From: Anaeromyxobacter sp. Fw109-5
GTDB taxonomy: Bacteria; Myxococcota; Myxococcia; Myxococcales; Anaeromyxobacteraceae
Assembly (NCBI RefSeq): GCF_000017505.1
Contig: NC_009675.1
Span: 620,001 to 684,000 of the forward strand
Reading direction: 5' to 3'
DNA length: 64,000 nt
In this document: piece by piece, positions 34,732 through 42,573 of the stretch
Numbering within the stretch: the stretch's first letter is position 1
Layout of the letters: each line of letters starts with the position of its first letter
Notes under the pieces: model-generated
Told to the model about the DNA's origin: nothing
Database searches by the model: none
The model's input: the letters and a program-made list of their open reading frames with translations, nothing else
Made by a program: the position numbers and the translations under genes

Positions 34732-36963
34732 ATGCAGAGCCCGGCGGAACCCGCCGTTCCCCCGGAGGTCGTCAGCCCGCGCGCGGGGGGTGACGGCGCG
34801 CCCGCCGCCGGCGTAGCAGCCGACGCGGCGGCCGCGGTCGCGCGCGACCTCGCGGCGGACACCGCGAAGCTCGACCCCGGCCTCCTCGTGAATCGCGAGC
34901 TCTCGCTCCTCGCCTTCCAGTGGCGCGTGTTCGAGGAGGTCAACGACCCCTCGAACCCGCTCCTCGAGCGCGTCCGCTTCCTGTCGATCGTCGCGGCGAA
35001 CCTCGACGAGCTCTTCATGATCCGCGTCGCCGGGCTCGAGCAGCAGGTGGCCGCCGGCTTGACCGAGCCGTCGTCCGACGGCCTCACCCCCCTCCAGCAG
35101 CTGACCGAGCTGCGCCGCGAGACGCTCCGGCTCACCCGCGCGCTCGGCGCCGCCTGGCAGGACGAGCTCCTGCCCGCCCTCGACGCGGCCGGCATCCACG
35201 TCCTCGATCACCCTCAGCTCGACCCCAAGCAGGCGAGCTGGGCGCGCACCTACTTCGACGAGATGGTGATGCCGGTGCTGACGCCGCTCGCCTTCGACCC
35301 CGGCCGGCCCTTCCCGCACATCTCGAACCTGAGCCTGAACCTCGCGGTGCTGGTGGAGGACGAGGGCATCGATCGGTTCGCGCGCATCAAGGTGCCGGAC
35401 ACGCTCCCGCGGCTCGTGCCCATCGGGCGTGCGACCGGCGGGCTCGACGGGTCGGGAACGGCGCACCGTCACCACGCGTTCGTCTGGCTGGAGCAGCTCG
35501 TGGCGGCGCACGTGGAGCGGCTCTTCCCGGGAGTGAAGGTGAAGGGGGTCCACCCCTTCCACGTCACGCGTGACGCCGAGATGGAGCTCCAGGAGCTGGA
35601 GGCGGCGGACCTGCTCGCCTCCGTGGAGCACGGCGTGCGGGAGCGGCGGTTCGGCTCGGTGGTGCGGCTGGTGGTGACGCCGGGGATGCCGGATCACATC
35701 CGCGATCTCCTCGTGCACAACCTCGAGATCCAGCCGCGCAACATCCACGTGGTGGAGGGCCCGCTGGCGCTCTCGGGAGTGTCCTCGCTGGCGTCCGTGG
35801 AGCGCAGCGATCTCAAGTTCCCGCCGCTGTTCCCGGCCGTGCCGGCCGCGCTGCGAGGGGACGACGACGTCTTCGCCGCCATCCGGCGCCGGGACGTGCT
35901 CATCCACCATCCGTTCGAGTCGTTCGGGCCCGTCGTCGAGTTCCTGAGGGCGGCGGCCCGCGATCCCGACGTCCTCGCCATCAAGATGACGCTGTACCGC
36001 GTGGGGCGGAACTCGCCCGTCGTCGAGGCGCTCCTCGAGGCGAACCAGAACCGCAAGCAGGTGGCGGTGCTGGTGGAGCTGAAGGCGCGCTTCGACGAGG
36101 AGAGCAACATCGGGTGGGCGAAGGCGCTCGAGGCGGACGGCGTCCACGTCATCTACGGGCTCCTCGGCCTGAAGACCCACTCGAAGATCGCGCTCGTCGT
36201 GCGGCGCGAGGGCGAGCGGCTCGCGCGCTACGTCCACCTGTCCACGGGGAACTACAACCCGTTCACCGCCGCCGTGTACACGGACCTCGGGCTCTTCACG
36301 GCGGACGAGGAGATCGGCGAGGACGCGACGCAGCTCTTCAACTACCTCACCGGCTACGCGCACCCCCGGGAGTTCCGGCGCCTGCTCGTCGCGCCGGTGA
36401 ACCTCCGCGAGCGGCTCGTCGAGCTCATCGAGCGTGAGACCGAGCACGCGCGCGCGGGGCGCGGCGGCCACCTCGTGTTCAAGGTGAACGCGCTCGCCGA
36501 CGAGCGGATGGTGGAGCCGCTCGTGCGCGCCTCGCGGGCCGGAGTCCAGGTGGACCTCCTCGTCCGCGGCATCTGCTGCCTCCGCCCGGGCGTCCCGGGC
36601 GCCACCGAGAACGTGCGCGTGACGAGCGTCGTGGGGCGGTTCCTCGAGCACAGCCGCATCTTCTGGTTCCGGAACGCCGGCGCCGAGGAGGTCTACCTGG
36701 GCAGCGCAGACCTCATGCGGAGGAACCTGTCGCGCCGCGTCGAGGTGCTGTTTCCGGTCACTGATCCGGCGCTCGTGCGCCACCTGCGCGACCGCGTGCT
36801 CGCCACGTACCTGGCGGACAACCGCCGGGCGCGCAGGATGCGGGCCGACGGCGAGTACGAGCGGATCCGGCCAGCCGACGGAGAGCCGCCCGTGGATGCG
36901 CAGGCGCGGCTGCTCGCCTCGCCCTCGGCGCCCGTCCCGCCCGACGGCCGCGACGGCCCCTGA
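34732..36963 (+). CDS. ppk1: Polyphosphate kinase 1
   Basis: 743 aa. After a ~45-residue low-complexity N-terminus come the PPK N domain (LLVNRELSLLAFQWRVFEEV), the middle domain and the C1/C2 catalytic domains. The auto-phosphorylated His is H483 (GLKTHSKIALV) and the second catalytic His is H640 (FLEHSRIFWF); HLSTGNYNP is also conserved. The enzyme reversibly makes polyphosphate from ATP at the inner membrane. ATG follows GGAGG. It sits amid ppa-CHAD and ppx, i.e. a polyphosphate metabolism locus. Confidence 0.95.
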   Translation: MQSPAEPAVPPEVVSPRAGGDGAPAAGVAADAAAAVARDLAADTAKLDPGLLVNRELSLLAFQWRVFEEVNDPSNPLLERVRFLSIVAANLDELFMIRVAGLEQQVAAGLTEPSSDGLTPLQQLTELRRETLRLTRALGAAWQDELLPALDAAGIHVLDHPQLDPKQASWARTYFDEMVMPVLTPLAFDPGRPFPHISNLSLNLAVLVEDEGIDRFARIKVPDTLPRLVPIGRATGGLDGSGTAHRHHAFVWLEQLVAAHVERLFPGVKVKGVHPFHVTRDAEMELQELEAADLLASVEHGVRERRFGSVVRLVVTPGMPDHIRDLLVHNLEIQPRNIHVVEGPLALSGVSSLASVERSDLKFPPLFPAVPAALRGDDDVFAAIRRRDVLIHHPFESFGPVVEFLRAAARDPDVLAIKMTLYRVGRNSPVVEALLEANQNRKQVAVLVELKARFDEESNIGWAKALEADGVHVIYGLLGLKTHSKIALVVRREGERLARYVHLSTGNYNPFTAAVYTDLGLFTADEEIGEDATQLFNYLTGYAHPREFRRLLVAPVNLRERLVELIERETEHARAGRGGHLVFKVNALADERMVEPLVRASRAGVQVDLLVRGICCLRPGVPGATENVRVTSVVGRFLEHSRIFWFRNAGAEEVYLGSADLMRRNLSRRVEVLFPVTDPALVRHLRDRVLATYLADNRRARRMRADGEYERIRPADGEPPVDAQARLLASPSAPVPPDGRDGP

Positions 36964-36980
36964 GGCGGGGACGCCGCCTC
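36962..36980. terminator. Hairpin between ppk1 and the convergent 65-aa gene
   Basis: GAGGCGG (36962-36968) pairs with CCGCCTC (36974-36980) around a 5-nt loop, starting inside the ppk1 stop codon. Position between convergent stops suits a bidirectional terminator. No T-run. Confidence 0.4.
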
Positions 36981-36986
36981 GGCGGA

Positions 36987-37184
36987 TCAGGCGCCGCTGA
37001 CCGCGGCGTGGCCTGCGTCGACGGACTCCACGTGGATGTCCGACACGCGCACGTCCCCGACGTCCTGCTCGATCTCGCTCGCGAACAGCTCGGCCGCCTC
37101 GCGGTCGTCCCAGGCGAGGACGTGGGCGACGTGCTCGGTGTCGCCGGAGCCGTACCTGCAGAGGAAGACCGATTCGCGGAGCAT
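36987..37184 (-). CDS. Small conserved-looking hypothetical protein (65 aa)
   Basis: Begins MLRESVFLCRYGSG at an ATG with GGGAGGT in front. The chain alternates strand and helix and is acidic overall (DDREAAELFASEIEQDVGDV), giving a compact single domain. No family recognised. It lies between ppk1 and ppx and is divergent from ppx across a region with a PHO-box-like repeat, so co-regulation with polyphosphate genes is plausible. Confidence 0.6.
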   Translation of the reverse strand: MLRESVFLCRYGSGDTEHVAHVLAWDDREAAELFASEIEQDVGDVRVSDIHVESVDAGHAAVSGA

Positions 37185-37265
37185 GCGCACCTCCCGGCGT
37201 GAGCGGATGCGGCTTTGTAGTCGCAACGGTCCGGACGCACCAGCCCCGAAGCCGGCCGCCGCGTT

Positions 37266-37287
37266 CGTCACGAAACCGTCACGTTCG
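37266..37287. promoter_or_regulatory. PHO-box-like direct repeat upstream of ppx
   Basis: CGTCAC at 37266-37271 and 37277-37282, again exactly 11 bp apart and preceded by TT/AC. It lies 82 nt upstream of the 65-aa gene and 113 nt upstream of ppx, in the second divergent region of this cluster. Confidence 0.4.
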
Positions 37288-37398
37288 CGTCGCCGAGACG
37301 CCACGCCAGGCGCGGCGCCCACCCGGTCGCCTGGACGCCGGGCGCGGGCCGCTCCGCCCCCGAGCGCACGTCCGAGTGCGCGGCTACACTCCTTCGGC

Positions 37399-38934
37399 GT
37401 GAAGAGCTCCCACCCCGACGTCGTCGCCGCGATCGACGTCGGCACGAACGCCATCCGGCTGGAGATCGCGCGCGCGGGCCCGGGCGAGTCGATCGAGACG
37501 CTGCACCAGGAGCGCGATCCCATTCGTCCAGGGGAGGGGGTGTTCGTCACCGGCCGCATGCCGCCGGCCGTGGAGAAGCGCCTCATCTCCACGCTGCGCC
37601 GGTACGCGGCGCTGTGCCGGCGTCACTCCGCGCGCGTCCGGGCCGTGGCGACGAGCGCGATCCGCGAGGCGAAGAACGGCCCCGACGTCGTCAGGCGGGT
37701 GCGCGCCGCCGCCGGGATCGAGCTCGAGGTGGTCTCCGGTCGCGAGGAGGCCCGGCTGATCTGCGCGGGCGTCCTGCGCGGGCGTCCTCCCGATGCGCCG
37801 GCGCTCGTGCTGGACATCGGCGGCGGATCGACCGAGGTGGCGCGCGCGCTCGGCGAGGCGCCGACGGATCTCTGGTCGGTCCCGCTCGGCGCGGTCCGGC
37901 TCACGCAGATCTTCGAGACGCGCGGGCGGGTGTCTCCGGCGCGGCTCGCCGCGCTGCGCGCCTACGCCGCCGAGGAGTTCCGCGAGGCGATCCCCCACCC
38001 GCCGAGATCCGTCCGCAGGGCGCTCGGCAGCTCCGGGACCATCGGCGCGGCCGTGGGGTTCGCGGCGGACCAGGGGCGCAGCGCGACGCGCGGCGACGTG
38101 AGCCGCGCGGTGGACGCGCTCGCGGGGATGTCGCTCCAGCAGCGGGCGCGCGAGTTCGACCCGCGGCGCGCCGAGATCATCGTCGCGGGGGCGGCCATCC
38201 TGGAGGCCGCCGCGCGCCACCTCGGCCTCGAGTCGATCGTCGCCGTGGACAAGGGGCTGCGGGACGGCATCCTCGTCGAGCTGGTCCGGAGCAGCTCGGC
38301 CCTGCGCGACGCGTCCAGCGCCGAGGCGCTCGTCGGGTTCGGCCGCCGCTTCGGGTTCGACGAGGCGCACGCGACGCACGTCGCGGCCCTCGCCCTCGAG
38401 CTCCACGATCGCCTCGCGCCGCTGCACCGGCTGCCGCCCTCGATGCGGCGGGTGCTGGAGGCGGCGGCCCTCCTCCACGACGTGGGCCACGCCGTGTCGG
38501 TGCACGCGCACCACAAGCACACCTACTACCTCGTCTCGAACGCGGACCTGCCGGGCTTCTCGGATCGCGAGCGGGAGCTCGTCGCGCTCGTCGCGCGGTA
38601 CCACCGCCGGAGCGCGCCGTCGCGGGGCCGCGCGGATCTCGAGGACCTCGGGTCGGGCGAGCTCGCCGCGGTGCGGAAGCTGGTCGCGATCCTGCGCGTC
38701 GCGGACGCGCTCGACCGCAGCCACCACCAGCCCGTGCGCCGGCTCGCCACGTCGACCCGGAACGGCGCGGTCCGGATCGCGATCACCGCCCGCGGACCGA
38801 TCGATCTCGAGCTCTGGGACGCCGAGCGCGAGGCGGGGCTGTTCCGGCGGGTCTTCGCGCACCGCCTCGAGCTCGCGCGCGCGACGCGCGGCTCGGGCGG
38901 CGCCCAGGCGACGCGGCGCAGCCGAGGCGCGTGA
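37399..38934 (+). CDS. ppx: Exopolyphosphatase (Ppx/GppA family) with C-terminal HD domain
   Basis: 511 aa. Actin-like ATPase fold with the first phosphate loop AAIDVGTNAIRLEIA, ATSAIREAKNG and the second loop LVLDIGGGSTEVARA. The C-terminal third is an HD-type helical domain (LLHDVGHAVSVHAHHKHTYYLV). The enzyme releases phosphate from polyphosphate ends or hydrolyses pppGpp. The presence of ppk1 next door favours polyphosphate. GTG 37399 is the only start giving a clean N-terminus; no strong ribosome site precedes it. Confidence 0.9.
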   Translation: MKSSHPDVVAAIDVGTNAIRLEIARAGPGESIETLHQERDPIRPGEGVFVTGRMPPAVEKRLISTLRRYAALCRRHSARVRAVATSAIREAKNGPDVVRRVRAAAGIELEVVSGREEARLICAGVLRGRPPDAPALVLDIGGGSTEVARALGEAPTDLWSVPLGAVRLTQIFETRGRVSPARLAALRAYAAEEFREAIPHPPRSVRRALGSSGTIGAAVGFAADQGRSATRGDVSRAVDALAGMSLQQRAREFDPRRAEIIVAGAAILEAAARHLGLESIVAVDKGLRDGILVELVRSSSALRDASSAEALVGFGRRFGFDEAHATHVAALALELHDRLAPLHRLPPSMRRVLEAAALLHDVGHAVSVHAHHKHTYYLVSNADLPGFSDRERELVALVARYHRRSAPSRGRADLEDLGSGELAAVRKLVAILRVADALDRSHHQPVRRLATSTRNGAVRIAITARGPIDLELWDAEREAGLFRRVFAHRLELARATRGSGGAQATRRSRGA

Positions 38935-38997
38935 GGAGCGACCGGAGAGGCTGCTGGGGCCCCGGGGCGACCGGCGGACGCTCACGGCCCGGACGAG

Positions 38998-39025
38998 CCT
39001 CTCCCCCGGCGCTCCGGGGGAGAGG
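38998..39025. terminator. Perfect 12-bp hairpin between convergent ppx and OMP genes
   Basis: CCTCTCCCCCGG (38998-39009), loop CGCT, CCGGGGGAGAGG (39014-39025). Lies between the ppx stop (38934) and the barrel gene stop (39045); probably a bidirectional terminator. Confidence 0.6.
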
Positions 39026-39044
39026 AGGCGGGCCGGGAGGTGGC

Positions 39045-39677
39045 CTAGAGGTCGAACCGCCCGCGGATGCCGAGCTGCAGCCACTCGTGCATCGCCTGAT
39101 CGTCGATCTCGCCCGAGATCTCCTCGGCGCCGAGGTCCATCGACACGTTCGAGTACCGGCCGACGCTGAACCCCAGGTACGGCCCGATCGCGAACTGCGG
39201 GCTCACGGCGTAGTCCGCGCCGGCGGTGAGGTTCAGCAGCTCGAAGCCGCGGTAGGAGAGGGTGGCCTCCTGGCCGCCGGCCTCGGCCGTCAGGCTCCCC
39301 CACTCGTACCCGGCGCCGACGCCCGCGAACGGCTGGAGCCGTCCGATCGCGTCGAAGGTGTAGAGCCCCTGCACGCCGACGCGGACGACGCGCGTGGAGC
39401 AGTCGGCCCCGTCGCAGTATGCGTCGAACTCGTCGCCGGACTGGCCGAAGCCGTACGACGCGTACCCGCCGAGCGAGAGCTTCGGGGTGAGCTTGTAGCC
39501 GGCGTCGAGCTGGATGGGGATCTGGCTCTTCACGCCGTCGGACATCTTGGCGTCCTTGGCGGCGTCGCCGAGCGCCGGGGCATAGCCGAGCCGCAGGCCC
39601 AGCGAGACCTGCGCGTGAGAGGTGAAGGGGACGGCGAGCAGCGTGAGGGCGAACACCGCGGCGAGCAGCTTGCGCAT
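39045..39677 (-). CDS. Outer-membrane beta-barrel protein
   Basis: 210 aa with a signal peptide (MRKLLAAVFALTLLAVPFTSHAQ). The rest alternates strand and turn with aromatic girdles (VSLGLRLGYAPALG, LSLGGYASYGFGQSG, YEWGSL, GPYLGFSVGRYS) and ends in FDL, a typical C-terminal Phe for BAM insertion. Two Cys around DAYCDGADC probably form a loop disulfide. Likely an 8-stranded OmpW/opacity-type barrel; function unknown. Confidence 0.8.
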   Translation of the reverse strand: MRKLLAAVFALTLLAVPFTSHAQVSLGLRLGYAPALGDAAKDAKMSDGVKSQIPIQLDAGYKLTPKLSLGGYASYGFGQSGDEFDAYCDGADCSTRVVRVGVQGLYTFDAIGRLQPFAGVGAGYEWGSLTAEAGGQEATLSYRGFELLNLTAGADYAVSPQFAIGPYLGFSVGRYSNVSMDLGAEEISGEIDDQAMHEWLQLGIRGRFDL

Positions 39678-39878
39678 GGATCTCTCCTCGTGAAGGTTGA
39701 AGACCGGACCGCAGCGCGCGGCACTTCACCGCTCGTGCCACGCGGGCAGGGCGGGAGCCCTCGCAGCGATCTCGGGCGCTTCGGCGGCGTGTGCGCGGCG
39801 CGCGCCCGTGCTCGCACGTGAGCCGGGCGCACGGGCGCGGCGACTCCGCACAGGAGGGGCGATGCCGTGTGCTGCGGG

Positions 39879-40310
39879 TCAACGCGCGCGCGCGCCGCCG
39901 CGGAGCACGGCGTCGAGCGACGCCGGCCCCGGGCCTCGCGCCATCACGAACAGGAACAGGAAGCAGTACAGCGCCGCGAGCTCGCCCTTGTTCACCGAGG
40001 GCAGCCACGCGAAGTTCGCCACCGCGAGCTTCCAGTGGAACTGGGTGTACGCGACGGCCATCGTCCCGGAGGCGAGGAAGGCCGCCGCGCGCGTGAAGAG
40101 CCCGAGCGCGATGAGCGTCCCGCCCACGAGCTCGATGATCCCCCCGAACCAGAGCTGCGTGCCGAGCGCCGGTGCGGGTCCGGCGGGGAGCCAGCCCAGG
40201 ATCTTCTGGGCGCCATGGAACGCGAACATCGCTCCTGCGACGAGGCGCAGCGCGGCATAGGCAAGGGTCTCGAGGCGCGCCGCGGTCGCGGCCAGTGCAC
40301 GGGTGTCCAT
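39879..40310 (-). CDS. DoxX-family membrane protein
   Basis: 143 aa with four helices. RLVAGAMFAFHGAQKILGWL, GGIIELVGGTLIALGLFTRAAAFL and NKGELAALYCFLFLFVMARG are the core DoxX blocks. ATG 40310 (MDTRALAA) is chosen over an upstream start. The divergent ArsR-like regulator starts 84 nt away, a common arrangement in which the regulator controls the DoxX gene. Confidence 0.85.
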   Translation of the reverse strand: MDTRALAATAARLETLAYAALRLVAGAMFAFHGAQKILGWLPAGPAPALGTQLWFGGIIELVGGTLIALGLFTRAAAFLASGTMAVAYTQFHWKLAVANFAWLPSVNKGELAALYCFLFLFVMARGPGPASLDAVLRGGARAR

Positions 40311-40394
40311 GCCCGATTCCCATAAGCGTCCGCTCTCGCCTCCCGGCGAACCTTTCGGGGACGGTCCTGGCCGCAGCGCTGCCGGAGGTACGCC

Positions 40395-40778
40395 TTGACT
40401 CCCCAATCATCGACCGCTATCGATGCTGGCGGGGGGCAGGTGACCATGCCGGTCGGGCTCACGGACGAGGAATTCTGCGACATCGCCAAAGCGCTGGCGG
40501 ATCCCCAGCGCTGCGAGATCCTCGAGCGCGCGGCGGCGGCGGTGGAGCTCTCGTGCTCGGCGATCGTCGAGACGACCGAGCTCTGCCAGTCCACGGTGTC
40601 GCACCACCTCAAGGAGCTGGTGAACGCGCAGCTCCTCGAGCGTCGCCGCGACGGCCACTTCGCCTTCTACCGGTTCCGGCGCGACGTGATGGAGGCGTAC
40701 CTCGACGCGCTCCGGGCGCGGACCCTCTCGGGCGCGAACAGGCCCAAGCCCGCGGAACGACGGGCGCGCGGCCGGTGA
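40395..40778 (+). CDS. ArsR-type winged-helix regulator
   Basis: 127 aa from a TTG preceded by GGAGGT; an ATG at 40446 is an alternative. The winged helix contains DIAKALADPQRCEILERAA, then the recognition helix TELCQSTVSHHLKELVNAQLLERRRDGHFAFYRF. No Cys pair typical of metal sensors is present in the helix 3 region beyond SCSAI and ELCQ. Probably regulates the divergent DoxX gene; effector unknown. Confidence 0.85.
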   Translation: MTPQSSTAIDAGGGQVTMPVGLTDEEFCDIAKALADPQRCEILERAAAAVELSCSAIVETTELCQSTVSHHLKELVNAQLLERRRDGHFAFYRFRRDVMEAYLDALRARTLSGANRPKPAERRARGR

Positions 40779-40789
40779 GCGGATGTGGG

Positions 40790-40827
40790 TCACGCCGATC
40801 GGCGTGAAAATCGACCTCCGTCGATTT
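40790..40827. promoter_or_regulatory. Two abutting palindromes upstream of a small gene
   Basis: TCACGCCGA-TCGGCGTGA (40790-40807) is a perfect 18-bp palindrome. Directly next to it AAATCGAC-CTCC-GTCGATTT (40808-40827) has perfect 8-bp arms. A TTTAAG box follows at 40825-40830 and the ATG at 40840, so this looks like a control region with operators up against the promoter. The first palindrome might alternatively end the ArsR transcript. Confidence 0.5.
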
Positions 40828-40839
40828 AAGTAACGGGCC

Positions 40840-41073
40840 ATGAACACCTGGTCGCTCGTCCCGATGCTGCTCGTCGACCCCGCCGTGCCCGAGGAGGCGA
40901 GGCTCGCCCTCCACGCGTCGCTGCTGCTCAGCGACGCCTGCCGCGCCCGCGAGGCGCGCGCGCTCGCGGGCCGCGTGCTCGTCCAGCGCCGGAGGCTGTC
41001 GGTCCGCGAGGCGGCGGAGCTGGTCGGGGTGGAGGCCGGGGCGATCGAGTCCCGCCTGCCCTGCGCGGCGTGA
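40840..41073 (+). CDS. Small helical hypothetical protein (77 aa)
   Basis: MNTWSLVPMLLVDPAVPEEARLALHASLL followed by a basic helical segment (RRRLSVREAAELVGVEAGAIESRL) that resembles a short helix-turn-helix. Codon-position composition looks coding and the region upstream has clear regulatory palindromes. No family recognised. Start may lie on a leaderless or near-leaderless mRNA. Confidence 0.5.
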   Translation: MNTWSLVPMLLVDPAVPEEARLALHASLLLSDACRAREARALAGRVLVQRRRLSVREAAELVGVEAGAIESRLPCAA

Positions 41074-41087
41074 CGCGCGGCCCGCGG

Positions 41088-41585
41088 TCAGCTCGCGGCT
41101 CGCTCCGATCGCCAGCTCGGCGCCGCTCCCGTGCTCCCCGCGCGGCCCCTTCGCGACGCCATGAGCGTCCGGAGCCGGTCGTCGCGCAGATAGAGCCCGC
41201 TCCATAGCAGCACCCCGACGTAGCTCGGGAAGAGGACGTGGGTGAAGAGCGGATCGCCGACGCGCACGTGCGTGGAGACGGCCCCACCGAGATAGCCCGT
41301 CAGCAGGACCGCTCCGAGCAGCGAGGTCCGCGGAACGAGGGTGACGGCGATGAGCGCGAGCTCGAGCCCCCCGATCCCGCGGGCGATCGTCGCGGGATAT
41401 CCGAGCCGAGCGAACGACTCGACGACGGGGTCGAGCTTCAAGAGCTTGATGGTGCCGTCGAAGAGCAGGAACAGGACGGGGAGGGCAGTGAGGATCCGTC
41501 CAGCCCACAGCCTCGTCCTCGAGGCGTCTCCCGCGCCGTGCCCGGAGGTCGCGGAGCGTCCGATCGATGTGGCGCGCGCGCTCAT
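41088..41585 (-). CDS. DoxX-family membrane protein
   Basis: 165 aa. After a ~25-residue polar N-terminus come four helices: RILTALPVLFLLFDGTIKLLK, GGLELALIAVTLVPRTSLLGAVLLTGYLGGAVSTHVRVG and FPSYVGVLLWSGLYLRD. This is the DoxX-like subgroup often paired with YCII-domain proteins. Its ATG overlaps the stop of the YCII gene (ATGA), so they are translationally coupled. Confidence 0.85.
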   Translation of the reverse strand: MSARATSIGRSATSGHGAGDASRTRLWAGRILTALPVLFLLFDGTIKLLKLDPVVESFARLGYPATIARGIGGLELALIAVTLVPRTSLLGAVLLTGYLGGAVSTHVRVGDPLFTHVLFPSYVGVLLWSGLYLRDDRLRTLMASRRGRAGSTGAAPSWRSERAAS

Positions 41586-42367
41586 GCCCGCCTCCCCTCG
41601 GCCGCTCCCCGTCCGTGAGGCTCGACGGGGGCGAGGTCCGAGTCCTCGAACAGCGGGCGAACGTCCAGCTCGACGTCGCCGACCACGGCCGCGAAGCGCC
41701 CGGCCCAGTCGAGGAGCTCTTCGCGCGACTTCACCCGCAGCATCACGTAGCCGGCGATGAGCTCCTTCGACTCGGCGAAGGGCCCGTCGATCACGGTGCG
41801 CTTCCCCCCGCCGTACCTGAGCCGCCACCCTTCCGAGCTGGGCTTCAGCCCCTCGGTCGCGAGGAGCACGCCGGCCTTCGTCATCTCCTCGATGAGCTTC
41901 CCCATCTCCGCCATCGTCTCCGGGTTCGGCGCGGCGAAGGCCTCCGAGCTCTCGTCCGCCTTGTGCATCGCGAGGACGCGCAGCGGCACCTCTCCCGGCG
42001 GCCTCGGCGCGACGCCGAGGTCCCAGGGCTCGGTGACCGGGCCGACGTCGATCTCCACGTCGCCGACCACCTGCGCGAAGCGCGTCGCCCACGCGATGGC
42101 CTCCTCCATCGACCTCACCTTCATCAGCGCGAAGCCGGCGATGAGCTCGTTCCTCCCGACGAGCGGCCCCTTCGTCACCTCGCGCTCGCCCCGGGAGAAG
42201 TTCAGGCGCACCCGCGTCGAGCTCGGCTTCAGCCCCGCGGCGTCGAGGAACACGCCGGCCTGCACCATCTCCTGGATCAGCCTCCCCATCCCGGCGAGCA
42301 CCTCCGGGCCGGGGAGAACCCCCGCCTCGGTGCTCTCGTTCACCTTGTGCATGATCATGACGCGCAT
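41582..42367 (-). CDS. Tandem YCII-domain protein
   Basis: 261 aa made of two YCII/DGPF domains in a row (residues ~1-115 and ~128-240). Each has MxxMIMHK or VLAMHK at the start, GLKPSS in the middle, a (D/K)GP...ELIAG(F/Y) core and a WAxRFAxVVGDVE(I/L)DVxP end. The second copy keeps DGPF; the first reads KGPL. YCII proteins have a ferredoxin-like fold and are of uncertain enzymatic role, often next to ECF sigma genes. Coupled to a DoxX gene. Confidence 0.85.
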   Translation of the reverse strand: MRVMIMHKVNESTEAGVLPGPEVLAGMGRLIQEMVQAGVFLDAAGLKPSSTRVRLNFSRGEREVTKGPLVGRNELIAGFALMKVRSMEEAIAWATRFAQVVGDVEIDVGPVTEPWDLGVAPRPPGEVPLRVLAMHKADESSEAFAAPNPETMAEMGKLIEEMTKAGVLLATEGLKPSSEGWRLRYGGGKRTVIDGPFAESKELIAGYVMLRVKSREELLDWAGRFAAVVGDVELDVRPLFEDSDLAPVEPHGRGAAEGRRA

Positions 42368-42573
42368 CGCTCCGTCTCCTTGGCTGGGGCCTTAAGGACA
42401 CGACGAGCGAGGCTCCGCGAGATCGACACGGCTGCCGAGGTCCTCGCGGGCCCTGCAAACGTTCGCTTCGCCGGACGGCGATCGTCCGCGGCGTAGACCC
42501 ACCTGGTGCGGCATCCCAGCGCCGGCCGCGGTGTCAGTCCCCGTGGCCGTTCGCGCGGGGGAGAGACTGAGCC

